NCBI GenBank assembly: GCA_016783505.1
Contig: JADHWK010000004.1
Coordinates: 24,920 to 88,919 of the forward strand
Direction: 5' to 3'
DNA: 64,000 nt
Source of the DNA: Candidatus Zhuqueibacterota bacterium
GTDB taxonomy: Bacteria; BS750m-G25
Position 1 is the first letter of the stretch. Each line of letters opens with the position of its first letter. The position numbers and the translations under genes were made by a program. The notes under the pieces are model-generated. The model was not told where the DNA came from, ran no database searches, and was given only the letters and a program-made list of their open reading frames with translations. Shown here piece after piece: positions 21,448-30,892 of this stretch.

Positions 21448-21730
21448 GATGTCCTCCCTTTGAATTTAAATTCACAGGCTTTGACACGGTTTGCAACCGT
21501 GTCTTTTTCAGACAATACCTGGATTATTCTATTCAAAACCTATTTGTCTCTTCCCGGACTAGCGTGGGGGTAAGCATCAGTCAGGCGCCCGACTGATAAG
21601 TGATCTCCTGGTGCATGATAAGGATAAATTCCAAATTCCAAGCACCAAATCCCAAACAATATCAAATGACAAATCCCGAAGCTTCGGGATGGAATTTTTA
21701 ACAACATGGGGATAGCATTATGGTTTACCA

Positions 21731-22930
21731 TCACCCAAACTTCCCCACCTTTTCCAACCTTTCCAGCAGGGCCGAAAGCCTGATCCCCGTTTTGTAGAAA
21801 ATCACCTCGCCTTCAAAGTCCTCCTTGGAACAGTTCAATTTCTCATTCACCGCCACGATGAGATTTTTCCGGCCCGCCTTCCGGATCTTCTCTAACTTAT
21901 ATTTTAGGTATTCCGGCGTCCAGAATCCGATGATTTCCAGCATGGCCACCCTGCCGTCTTTATGTCGAAAAGTGAAATCGGGGATGAGAACGATATCCCC
22001 CAGATCAATTACCTCCCCCTCCCTTTCCAGCACCCAATCCCTGGTTTTACGATTGAATTTCCTGGCAAAGGACTCCTCGATACGGCTGTCGAAGGGATGC
22101 TCCCTTCGGTAATGTGAAGTGAGACCACATGTATGATCCAATCCGAACCCTTTTGGTCCCCAATCTGTATTGACCTCAGCCTCCATCTTCCACTTATTTG
22201 CCAGCAGAAGACCGGGCAGAAACAGGGCCATCTGCACCCCGTATTTCTGAGTATTGCGGAACAGGGAGGCGGGGCCGTCCAATACTATTTTGTATCCGGA
22301 GGGTTCTAAACTCCTGATAAGGTGGATCAGCCTGGCTAACTTGATGTATTTAAACACCACTTTGTAATCGCTAAACAGGTAGACCTGCAACCGAACGGCC
22401 CGGTAGAGCAGGGCCTGGGCCAGGGCTACGTTGTAGCGCCGCACCAGGTCGGGGGGGCGGATCCGGTCGTCAAAATGGATCAGCACCTGGTTTTCGGGAA
22501 GATCACCGTAAAGGTGGGTTTCTAGTTCGGTCCGGGCAATCCCTAACGAACTGGCGACAGCTTCCAGCACCGACCCTCTTTCCGTTCGATAGATCAGGTC
22601 CGGTTCCCTGACAACGGGGTAGGCCCTCTGGGCTTTTGAGAAGATCTCCTGTCTCACCGCCTTATAATCCCAGTCCTTGGCGGGTCCAAATTGACACTTC
22701 TCCTCCAATAGTTTGGCCAATCCCCGATAGATTTTATAATCGGTCCTCCGCCCATAGGCCACCCCGACGGCTTCCTCCAGTTCCCCGCGGGTCTTCCCCC
22801 TGTGGTTCCGATATATCTGAATTAAAGATTCGGAGATGGTCAAGTACTGTTCGCTTTCCCCACGGGTAATATACAAGGGATAAACCTGGTTTCCAACCAC
22901 CCGACAGCGCAACAAATCTGAGGTTAACAT
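21731..22930 (-). CDS. DUF790 / Bax1-like nuclease, partner of XPB-type helicase
   Basis: MLTSDLLRCRVVGNQVYPLYI N-terminus and C-terminal PDxxxxKDGxxAMLEIIGFWTPEYLKYKLEKI nuclease-like motif; adjacent to XPB-like helicase. Confidence 0.85.
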   Translation of the reverse strand: MLTSDLLRCRVVGNQVYPLYITRGESEQYLTISESLIQIYRNHRGKTRGELEEAVGVAYGRRTDYKIYRGLAKLLEEKCQFGPAKDWDYKAVRQEIFSKAQRAYPVVREPDLIYRTERGSVLEAVASSLGIARTELETHLYGDLPENQVLIHFDDRIRPPDLVRRYNVALAQALLYRAVRLQVYLFSDYKVVFKYIKLARLIHLIRSLEPSGYKIVLDGPASLFRNTQKYGVQMALFLPGLLLANKWKMEAEVNTDWGPKGFGLDHTCGLTSHYRREHPFDSRIEESFARKFNRKTRDWVLEREGEVIDLGDIVLIPDFTFRHKDGRVAMLEIIGFWTPEYLKYKLEKIRKAGRKNLIVAVNEKLNCSKEDFEGEVIFYKTGIRLSALLERLEKVGKFG

Positions 22931-23358
22931 AGTATCACTCCCCGATCAGACATCGCCGGTTAGGTCAGTCTGGCGCCTGGGCTTGTGGCACAACTCTGAA
23001 ATCATCGTAAAGATCTTGGGACTGGTTTCCCCTTTGCGTGATAATAAATTATCACGCTATTTCAAAGAAAGTCCCGAAACTTCGGGACTGATTACAGTAT
23101 GTCTCAACATACTTTATTTGTATTAGCATAGGAATTTATTCCTAATGCGATAGTCCTGCAACAGGCCCGCCTGACTGACGCCCGACTGATTTGTGACGGT
23201 GTCTTCCCAAACTTCTACTCTATTTAAATTCAAATATTGATCCTCAAGACAATAATAAAGATCCTTTAAACAGGGTTTCAAACCCTGTTAGATCGAACAT
23301 GAATTAAATGGATCTGACACAGTTTGTAACGGTGTCTTTAAACCCCTTTAAAAATTCG

Positions 23359-24732
23359 TCATTTATCCAACTGATACGCCTCTCCCCTCCTTCTCCGGTA
23401 GGAGACCTGTGATTCAACGGTTCCCTTGCTTACCACTTCATACAGAAGCGCTTTTTTTCCGCTTCTTTTTCTTAAGATTCTTCCCAACCGCTGTAGATGT
23501 TCCCTGGGACTGGCGGACCCGGAGAGGATAATGGCCACGTTTGCCTCGGGAACATCCACCCCCTCGTTCAGCACCTTTGAGGTGACGACCAGCCGGTAGA
23601 CCCCCTGACGGAAGTTGTCCAGAATCTGCTTCCTCTCCACCGTCCGTGTATGATGGGTTATGGCCGGGATTAAAAATTCCCTTGAAATTTTATAGACCAG
23701 ATCGTTGTTTTCCGTAAAGACGATCACCCGATCCCCGTGGTGCTGTTTCAGCAGGGTGTCCAGGATAGCAAGCTTCTTCTCTGCCCCCAGCATGATCCGC
23801 CGTGATTCCACTCGGGCCAGTAGGGCCCGCCGGGCATCCGCCTCGTAGGCGCTTTCCCGGATGAACTTTCCCCATCCACCCCCGAAGAAGCGAACTTTCT
23901 TTTCCTTAACATATCTTTGGTACACCACCTGTTGAACCTCGTATTCCTCTCTCTCTTCTGGGGTCAGCTCCACCCCGATGCGGTGGATCTCGTATTCGGA
24001 CAGATGCTCACCCTTCAACTCTTTGATGGTCTTCCGATAAACCACCCCCCCGATCAGATAGCTTAAGATCTTCTGCCGATTATCCAAACGCTGGTAGGTT
24101 GCGGTCAGCCCCAGCCGGTAGGGGGCAATGGCCATCTGGGGGATGTGGGAATTCTTGGGGGAAGGGAGGTGATGAACCTCGTCGAAAATCAACAATCCAA
24201 AGCGATCCCCGTAGCGATCCATATACAGATAGGCGCTGTCATAGGTAGAAACGGTGAGGGTTTTAACTTCGTGATACCCCCCGCCCAAGATGCCCACCTC
24301 GATACCAAAGGCATCCCTGATCAGACCGTACCACTGGTTCATAAGATCCAGGGTAGGGGTAACGATCAGGGTGCTTTTCCGGGTTAATTCCATGGCTTTC
24401 AGGGCCACGAAACTTTTCCCGGCGCCCGTGGGAAGGACGACGCTTCTCAGACCGGCGGCCCTGTCCCAGGCCCCCAACGCCTCTTTTTGATACGAATAAG
24501 GATCAAATTCAAGCTGAAGTCCCAGATTAAGGTCTTCTATTTTAGATACCTTATCTTTAAAAACAATCCCTGAGTGCTTAAGGGCGGCCAGTATGCGGGA
24601 ATAAGCCAGCGCCCACGCCCGCCATTTCCGCTGCCGCTCGTCCCAGCGGAAAAAGGGGGGAGGTTCCTCTCCCGACCAGTTTTCAAAGATTAAAATCCCC
24701 CCGTGAAAATGAAGTTCTGGAATATTCTGCAT
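23359..24732 (-). CDS. XPB/RAD25-like SF2 DNA helicase
   Basis: SVVLPTGAGKSFVALKAM, LLIFDEVHHLPS, GLTATYQR, LGRILRKRSGKKALLYEVV motifs. Confidence 0.88.
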   Translation of the reverse strand: MQNIPELHFHGGILIFENWSGEEPPPFFRWDERQRKWRAWALAYSRILAALKHSGIVFKDKVSKIEDLNLGLQLEFDPYSYQKEALGAWDRAAGLRSVVLPTGAGKSFVALKAMELTRKSTLIVTPTLDLMNQWYGLIRDAFGIEVGILGGGYHEVKTLTVSTYDSAYLYMDRYGDRFGLLIFDEVHHLPSPKNSHIPQMAIAPYRLGLTATYQRLDNRQKILSYLIGGVVYRKTIKELKGEHLSEYEIHRIGVELTPEEREEYEVQQVVYQRYVKEKKVRFFGGGWGKFIRESAYEADARRALLARVESRRIMLGAEKKLAILDTLLKQHHGDRVIVFTENNDLVYKISREFLIPAITHHTRTVERKQILDNFRQGVYRLVVTSKVLNEGVDVPEANVAIILSGSASPREHLQRLGRILRKRSGKKALLYEVVSKGTVESQVSYRRRRGEAYQLDK

Positions 24733-24833
24733 GGAAACATGCCTAAATTTAACGTCTCGGAATTTCTAAGATTTTGTGTTCAACTTTTTCAATTGCCAAG
24801 ATTGCCAAAAGTTCAGAATTTGCCAAAATTATC

Positions 24834-24878
24834 GAAATTTAGGCAATCTTTGAAATCTTTGAAATTTAGGCAATCTTT
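24834..24878. repeat. Two direct copies of gaaatttaggcaatcttt (27-nt period) with an inverted partial copy at 24741
   Basis: 24834..24851 and 24861..24878 identical 18-mers; gcctaaattt at 24741..24750. Confidence 0.85.
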
Positions 24879-24944
24879 CAACTTCAGATGGTTACGATAA
24901 TTCTAAGCCATACCTTTTTCAACCTAACCGTCATTGGTTAAGGG

Positions 24945-25802
24945 TTATACAGCATATTCCCGTCCCTCCTGGGCCCCGAAACAGATCAGATCCGATCCCC
25001 TTTCCTTAATTTCCTCCCGGCAGAATTCTACTATCTCGTCCACCTCTTCATCGGGCCTCTCCGGCTCATGATGAAATAGCACCAACTTTTTCACGCCAGC
25101 ATTCAGGGCCAGCTGGAGCGCCTCAGTGTAGGTCGAATGCCCCCATCCCCGTTTGGATTCTATCTCTTCGGGCTTATACTGGGCATCGTGAATAAGGAAG
25201 TCGGCATCCTGGCAAAAATCCTTGATCTTTTCAAAATGAGAATGATCCCCAGGGGTCAGGAAGAGCTCGTTGTCCGTGAGGAACACCAGCTTCTTGATCC
25301 CCTCCTCGATCCGAAACCCCACTCCACCACCGGGATGGCAGAGGTCGGTGAGAAAAATGCTGGCCTCTCCGATCTGCAAAAATCTGTCCCTAACATCCTG
25401 AAACTCGATTTTAGCTTTCAGGTGATTGTAATCCACCGGAAAGTGGGATATCTCCATCTGATCGAAGATATTTAGGCTGATCTTTCTGTTCCCCGGCGAA
25501 CAGCCGTAGATGGTGATCTCGGTCTCGGCGTTGTAGGCGGGCAGGAAGAACGGAAAGCCCTGAATGTGGTCCCAATGGTAATGGCTGAACAAGAGGTTGG
25601 TTTTCACCGGTCCACCCCGTTTCATCAACGTGAGGCCCAGTTTGCGGATGCCCGTCCCCGCATCAAAAATCAGAATATCCCCCCGGTTCAAGATCAATTC
25701 TACACAGGTAGTGTTGCCCCCATATTTTACCGTATCCTCACCCGGGGTGGGGATCGAACCCCGGGTTCCCCAGAATTTTACCCTCATCGATTGGCTCCTC
25801 AT
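24945..25802 (-). CDS. MBL-fold metallo-hydrolase
   Basis: MRVKFWGTRGSIPTPG, FSHYHWDHIQGFPFF (HxHxDH), LIHDAQYKPEE, LVLFHHEP. Confidence 0.9.
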   Translation of the reverse strand: MRSQSMRVKFWGTRGSIPTPGEDTVKYGGNTTCVELILNRGDILIFDAGTGIRKLGLTLMKRGGPVKTNLLFSHYHWDHIQGFPFFLPAYNAETEITIYGCSPGNRKISLNIFDQMEISHFPVDYNHLKAKIEFQDVRDRFLQIGEASIFLTDLCHPGGGVGFRIEEGIKKLVFLTDNELFLTPGDHSHFEKIKDFCQDADFLIHDAQYKPEEIESKRGWGHSTYTEALQLALNAGVKKLVLFHHEPERPDEEVDEIVEFCREEIKERGSDLICFGAQEGREYAV

Positions 25803-25811
25803 TATATATTG

Positions 25812-27251
25812 TTAAAAAAACGGTCTCCATTTTTCTTCCCGGGGTTTAGACCCCAAAAGGCTGACCGCAATCAAAAGTATTACCGAACAGATTAAAGCCG
25901 GATAGATTGCCGGCACCCCTAACGGCGGGTGTCCCTGAATTTTGTTGATGATTTCCCACCCTATGGTTACCCCCATCCCGGCTGAGATAGAGACTACCCC
26001 CGCCGCCGGGGTAGCCCGTTTCCAGAAAAAGACGGCCATCAGCGCCGGTGTGATCCCGGCCCCGTACACGGTGTAGGCAGCGTATGCCGCATCCAGAATA
26101 CGGGGGAAAAAAGAGATCAGGGAATAGGCAATAATTCCTAAAAGGACAACCACAATTCTGGAATAAAGAACGATCTTTTTATCGGAGACTTCCGGGTTAA
26201 TAAACCGCTGATAGATATCCCGCATGATGTTGGTGGCCGGAACCAACAGGAAGCTATTAGCGGTAGAGATAATGATAGCCACGATGGCCCCGAACAGGAT
26301 ACAGCCAACTGCCACCGGCAACCCTCGGTGGGCCACCAGCAGGATGATCTTCCCCGCTTCCACCTGCGAAAGTTCCTTGAAAATGCTGGAGCCGATGACG
26401 GCTAAGCTCTGGAGGGCGATTCCCAAAAGGATCACCCCTATCACCCAGCCCACCACCGATCGCTTGGCCTCAGTGGGATTTTTAGCTGAGAAGAACCGCT
26501 GGTAGGTGTTCCCCATTCCCAGGGCTAAAAGAAACGTGGGCACAAAATAACCCATCGCCTGCACCCAAGTCATGTTACCCAAAAAGGGGTGTTGTCTCGT
26601 GGTCACGTTAGCGGCGATATGGGCCAGCCCTCCCCCCTGATGGATGAGGAAGGGCAGGGCCAGGAATACCCCGGTGATGATGATAACCCCGTTCAGTACA
26701 TCCAAGTAGGCCACCGAGATCATCCCGGCAAACAGGGTATAGCCGATGACGAAGCCGGCTACGATGACCATGGCGGTTTCCATCGGGACCTTTCCGCCAG
26801 AGACGATGTTCAGCACCCATCCCCCACCCCGAAACTGGTAGCTGACAATGACCACGCTGGTGACAATGGTGGTGATGGTGGCCAAAATCCGCGCCCACTG
26901 GTTATACCGGACCTCCAGGATGTCGGGCACGGTGAACTGGCCAAACCGCCGCACCCGCCCGGCGATAAAATAGACGATGATGATCCCCATCCAGCCCCCA
27001 CCTGATCCGATCAGGGATGAATAGCCATGGTTGTAGCTCAAATCAGCCACCGAGAAGATATCCCCGGAGCCGATCCAGGTAGCCAGCAGGGTGCCCACCA
27101 GCACCGGGGCGGTGAGCTTTCTCCCCGCCACCATGAAGTCCTCCTGGGTCTTCGCCCGGGAGGCCAAATAAAAGCCGAAGGAAAAAAGAACAATCAAGTA
27201 ACCGAAGATAGTAAATAGGTAAACCATAGGGAATTCACGCGTAAAATACAA
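25812..27251 (-). CDS. Sodium:solute symporter (SSS) family protein, copy 1
   Basis: 479 aa, about 13 TM segments; DFMVAGRKL...TWIGSGDIF SSS signature. Confidence 0.9.
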   Translation of the reverse strand: MYFTREFPMVYLFTIFGYLIVLFSFGFYLASRAKTQEDFMVAGRKLTAPVLVGTLLATWIGSGDIFSVADLSYNHGYSSLIGSGGGWMGIIIVYFIAGRVRRFGQFTVPDILEVRYNQWARILATITTIVTSVVIVSYQFRGGGWVLNIVSGGKVPMETAMVIVAGFVIGYTLFAGMISVAYLDVLNGVIIITGVFLALPFLIHQGGGLAHIAANVTTRQHPFLGNMTWVQAMGYFVPTFLLALGMGNTYQRFFSAKNPTEAKRSVVGWVIGVILLGIALQSLAVIGSSIFKELSQVEAGKIILLVAHRGLPVAVGCILFGAIVAIIISTANSFLLVPATNIMRDIYQRFINPEVSDKKIVLYSRIVVVLLGIIAYSLISFFPRILDAAYAAYTVYGAGITPALMAVFFWKRATPAAGVVSISAGMGVTIGWEIINKIQGHPPLGVPAIYPALICSVILLIAVSLLGSKPREEKWRPFF

Positions 27252-27316
27252 GAATCTAAGATAAGAAAGAATATTCCTTCTTATCTTCGATTCCTGTGGT
27301 TATTGAAAAGGAAACA

Positions 27317-28777
27317 TTATGCTTCCGAAGGCTGAAAAAGCTCCTTTATTTCCTCCTCTTTCGGTGCTTGAGTCAAATAGCTTACTACGAAAAGACACAA
27401 CAACGAGACAATGAGTGACGGATAGATGATGGGAATCCCCCAGGGGTCTCCGTCGGGGACCTGTTCTGGGGGGAGGATGTAGGTAATCACTTTCAGGAAA
27501 ACACAGACTACCGTCCCGCTGATGATGGAAGCCAGCCCCCCGGCTTTGGTGGCCCGCTTCCAGGTCAGCGCCGCAATCAGGGCCGGGGTGATGGCTACCC
27601 CATAAATGGTGTAGGCGAAATAACTCATCTCCAGCACAGACACCAGTTTGGTGGCCAGAAAGAAGGCGATCACCCCCAAAACGACCACTACCACCTTCTG
27701 CAGGGCCACCATGGTGCGTTGGTCCGCATCGGGCCTGATGAACCGCTGGTAGACATCACGCATGAGGTTAGTGGTGGGTGAGAGGAGATAGTTCATCCCT
27801 GTTGAAATCACCACAGCACAGGCGGCCCCTAAAAGGAGAATCCCGACGACCGGGTGCACCATATGCTTTGCCGCCAGGATCACCATAGCCGCCGGGTCGT
27901 ATCCCTGCCCCCAGAAGTGGGAGGAGGCAAAAACAGCAATAATCACCACCACCGTTTCCACCACGATGGTGCCGATCACCCATAAAACCACCGCCTGCCG
28001 CGCCCCCTTGGCCGTCTTCGCCGAATAGAACTTCTGGTACATGCTCTGGACGCCCATAAGAAGCAGTCCGGTGGCCAGGAAGTAACTGATTCCTTTCAGG
28101 ACAGGGTGGGCGCCGAAGGTCTCGGAAAACACGGTGAAATGATCGGGGGGCAGGACCTGCTGGGCGGAGGAAAGTCCCCCGGCGAAAAAGTAGACGAAGG
28201 GCGTAGAGATCACACAGGCCAGGACGATGATGATCCCATTGGGGAGGTCGGTGTAGGCCACCGCCATCATTCCGGCTAACGCCGTGAACAGGATGACGAA
28301 GGCCGCCGCTAAGAATTGGCCCACCTCGACTGAGACCGCCCCATCGGTAACCACGTTCAGGATATATCCCCCGGCCCGAAATTGGTAGCTGACGATAGCT
28401 GTGAACGATATTATGAGGGCGATGGCCCCGAACACCCGGGCCGTCTTACCATAGCGCACCTCGAGGATGTCACCGATGGTGTACTGGCCGAAGGTGCGGA
28501 TCTTTCCTGCTAAGAAGTAAATGATGATAATTCCCACCCAGGCCCCGGCCGGCATCCAAAGGCTGGAGAAACCGGCCTTGTAGGCGTATTCGGCCCCGGC
28601 GATGAACGTCCCCGACCCGATCCAAGTGCAGATCAAGGTAAACACCATCACCCGCACCGACAACGACCGGCCGGCCACCATGAAGTCCTCCTGGGTCTTG
28701 ACCTTTTTAGAACGGTAAAAGTTAAATCCCATTAACACCAGAATATAAGCTAGAATCACGTAAAGATACCAGTGCAT
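27317..28777 (-). CDS. Sodium:solute symporter (SSS) family protein, copy 2
   Basis: 486 aa; DFMVAGRSLSVRVMVFTLICTWIGSGTFI; paralogous to the downstream symporter. Confidence 0.9.
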   Translation of the reverse strand: MHWYLYVILAYILVLMGFNFYRSKKVKTQEDFMVAGRSLSVRVMVFTLICTWIGSGTFIAGAEYAYKAGFSSLWMPAGAWVGIIIIYFLAGKIRTFGQYTIGDILEVRYGKTARVFGAIALIISFTAIVSYQFRAGGYILNVVTDGAVSVEVGQFLAAAFVILFTALAGMMAVAYTDLPNGIIIVLACVISTPFVYFFAGGLSSAQQVLPPDHFTVFSETFGAHPVLKGISYFLATGLLLMGVQSMYQKFYSAKTAKGARQAVVLWVIGTIVVETVVVIIAVFASSHFWGQGYDPAAMVILAAKHMVHPVVGILLLGAACAVVISTGMNYLLSPTTNLMRDVYQRFIRPDADQRTMVALQKVVVVVLGVIAFFLATKLVSVLEMSYFAYTIYGVAITPALIAALTWKRATKAGGLASIISGTVVCVFLKVITYILPPEQVPDGDPWGIPIIYPSLIVSLLCLFVVSYLTQAPKEEEIKELFQPSEA

Positions 28778-28834
28778 ATCCGCCTCCTTTTTAAAATATC
28801 AGTATCAATACAGTAAGACGAACTTTTTTCGATG

Positions 28835-29242
28835 TTAGGGCTCCTTTCTCCTAATCCCCTTGATCATGTCAAAGTGAGCATCGTAACTATAGATGACCCG
28901 AATATCGTTGTTTTTCATTACGGCGGCATGGATAGCATACCGGGGTTTAATCCCAGGAGATTTCATCAGGATTTCTCTTGCCAGCATGATGTCTTCCTTT
29001 TCCACCGGTAGAATAGAAGGAACACTTTTAATAAAGTTATCAAAGATAGCAAATCCATGTTTGGGTTCATTAATGGCAGCAAAACGGTATAGAATCTCCT
29101 GTAAGACTTCTGAGTCCGACACTCCCTCCATCTCGCCCAGGGCTATTCTCTGAAGGAAAGCCAGCGAGGGCTGCTTAAACGGGTGGGATTTTCCAGCAGC
29201 ATAGATGGGAATATTGGTATCAATAAATACCGTCTCAATCAT
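28835..29242 (-). CDS. PIN-domain toxin (VapC-like)
   Basis: MIETVFIDTNIPIYAAGKSHPF...; ATG at 29242 overlaps the antitoxin stop by 8 nt (longer ORF to 29308 is less likely). Confidence 0.85.
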   Translation of the reverse strand: MIETVFIDTNIPIYAAGKSHPFKQPSLAFLQRIALGEMEGVSDSEVLQEILYRFAAINEPKHGFAIFDNFIKSVPSILPVEKEDIMLAREILMKSPGIKPRYAIHAAVMKNNDIRVIYSYDAHFDMIKGIRRKEP

Positions 29243-29483
29243 CCAAGATCCCCTTTTCAATCTCCCCCTCCATTTCAGCCCACTCCTTAACGGGCGCATT
29301 AATTTCACCCAGAGCCTTAACGGCTTTAAGTCTTTCGTTCTCTTCCAATAGTCCGTATTGTCTCTTTACCGCTTCCCTGATGAGATTCCCGATAGAGGTT
29401 CTTTTGACTTTGGCCAATGCTTCCAGACATTTAAAAAGGGATGGGGAGAACAAAATAGTCGTTTTTTTATCTAATGTAGACAT
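29235..29483 (-). CDS. RHH-type antitoxin (VapB-like)
   Basis: 82-aa ribbon-helix-helix-like ORF overlapping the PIN gene. Confidence 0.75.
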   Translation of the reverse strand: MSTLDKKTTILFSPSLFKCLEALAKVKRTSIGNLIREAVKRQYGLLEENERLKAVKALGEINAPVKEWAEMEGEIEKGILDD

Positions 29484-29575
29484 TCCAGACCTCCATATAA
29501 ATTAATAATTATCTCCATACATTAATATAATAAATGATTACCTTTTTGTCAAGGATTATTTAAGATTTTGGGGGA

Positions 29576-30763
29576 TTAAACAATTTTGACAATTTCATCC
29601 TGTTCTTTCCCGGCCACTACCACTTCACCCTTCAAGGTAATGAAGACATTGATCTCAGTGCGCACCGCCATCTCGCCCGGCAGATAAATCCCCGGCTCAA
29701 TGGAAAAGCAAATACCCGGCACTAGCCTGCGTTCATCCTTCGTCTCCAAGTTATCAATGTTCACCCCGTTGCCGTGCACCTCCCGGCCGATGGAGTGACC
29801 GGTCCGATGGACGAAATAGTCCCCGTACCCGGCATCCTTCACCACCTGTCGGCAGGCGTTATCCACCTCCCAGCCATGGCAGGGGGACCCGGCGGCAAAC
29901 CGCTCCCGGATAAACCTTACAGCCGCCCTTCGGGCATCCCGAACAGCGTTAAAGATTTCTACATATTTGGGGGGGGGATCTTCCCCCACATAGCCGCACC
30001 AGGTGATGTCATAGTAAATACCGTCAGGGACGGCTTTCTTCGCCCATAGGTCAATGAGAACGGTATCCCCATCTTTTATCAGGTAGGCATTCTCCGGGGT
30101 AGGCTCGAAGTGGGGGTCGGCGGGATGGTCGTTGACCCCGACGATGGGCCACTCTTCATCGCAGGTCAATCCATTCTCATCAAACTGCTTAACAATGAAC
30201 TGCTTGATGTCATATTCGGTAATCTTATCCCCGACCCGCAGGGCGCGGCCGATTTCGGCGAAAGCCCCATCCTTGACCCTTTGAATAATTTCACCCGCTT
30301 CAAGGTGAAGACGATACCCTTCTTGGCTAATCACCGCCTCAAAGGTCTGCACCAGGTCGGCCGAGGAGACGATTTCGTGTCCCAATTTGCGAACCAGGTC
30401 CAATGTCCCCCCGTCCACGATGGAGACGTAGGGGATGGCGTTGTCCGGGGAATACTGCATGGCAATCTTTTTTGGTTCGCCTAATATCTCCTTCAGCCCA
30501 TCGTGAAGTTGTCGCCAGGAAAGGTAGACCGTTTTCGACCCTGGCAGTCCATCCAGCTTCCCTGGTTCCACCGAATGGGTTAGTTTACGGGGTTCCCCAT
30601 GGGTGGGAATGAAGTAAAACCACCGCCGGCTGGTCATCTTAGACCCATCCAATCCTAAAATCCGATAGGCCAGTTGATCCCGGTTCTGAAAATCCCAGAA
30701 CAGCCAGCCGTCAATCTTCATCTCTCTGAGCCTCGCTTGAATTCTCTCCAGTTCCATCTCCAT
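29576..30763 (-). CDS. M24-family aminopeptidase (Xaa-Pro dipeptidase-like)
   Basis: DTVLIDLWAKKAVPDGIYYDITWCGYVG, HRTGHSIGREVHGNGVNI, SIEPGIYLPGE motifs. Confidence 0.9.
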   Translation of the reverse strand: MEMELERIQARLREMKIDGWLFWDFQNRDQLAYRILGLDGSKMTSRRWFYFIPTHGEPRKLTHSVEPGKLDGLPGSKTVYLSWRQLHDGLKEILGEPKKIAMQYSPDNAIPYVSIVDGGTLDLVRKLGHEIVSSADLVQTFEAVISQEGYRLHLEAGEIIQRVKDGAFAEIGRALRVGDKITEYDIKQFIVKQFDENGLTCDEEWPIVGVNDHPADPHFEPTPENAYLIKDGDTVLIDLWAKKAVPDGIYYDITWCGYVGEDPPPKYVEIFNAVRDARRAAVRFIRERFAAGSPCHGWEVDNACRQVVKDAGYGDYFVHRTGHSIGREVHGNGVNIDNLETKDERRLVPGICFSIEPGIYLPGEMAVRTEINVFITLKGEVVVAGKEQDEIVKIV

Positions 30764-30831
30764 CTCCCAATAATTAACCCAAGACGATAAATTTGGTTTA
30801 ATATAAAGGATAATTTTAAAAAAATCAACCT

Positions 30832-30865
30832 AAAAAACAAAAAAGCCGATCCTTTAGATCGGCCA
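30832..30865 (-). terminator. Rho-independent terminator downstream of glgC
   Basis: Minus strand ggccgatctaaaggatcggcttttttg. Confidence 0.75.
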
Positions 30866-30892
30866 ATATTATTTTGTTGAATACTCATTGAA

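Noticed and set aside
24741-24900. Possible CRISPR array upstream of XPB
   Set aside because: Only two 18-nt direct copies with a 9-nt gap, no spacers of regular length and no cas genes in the window
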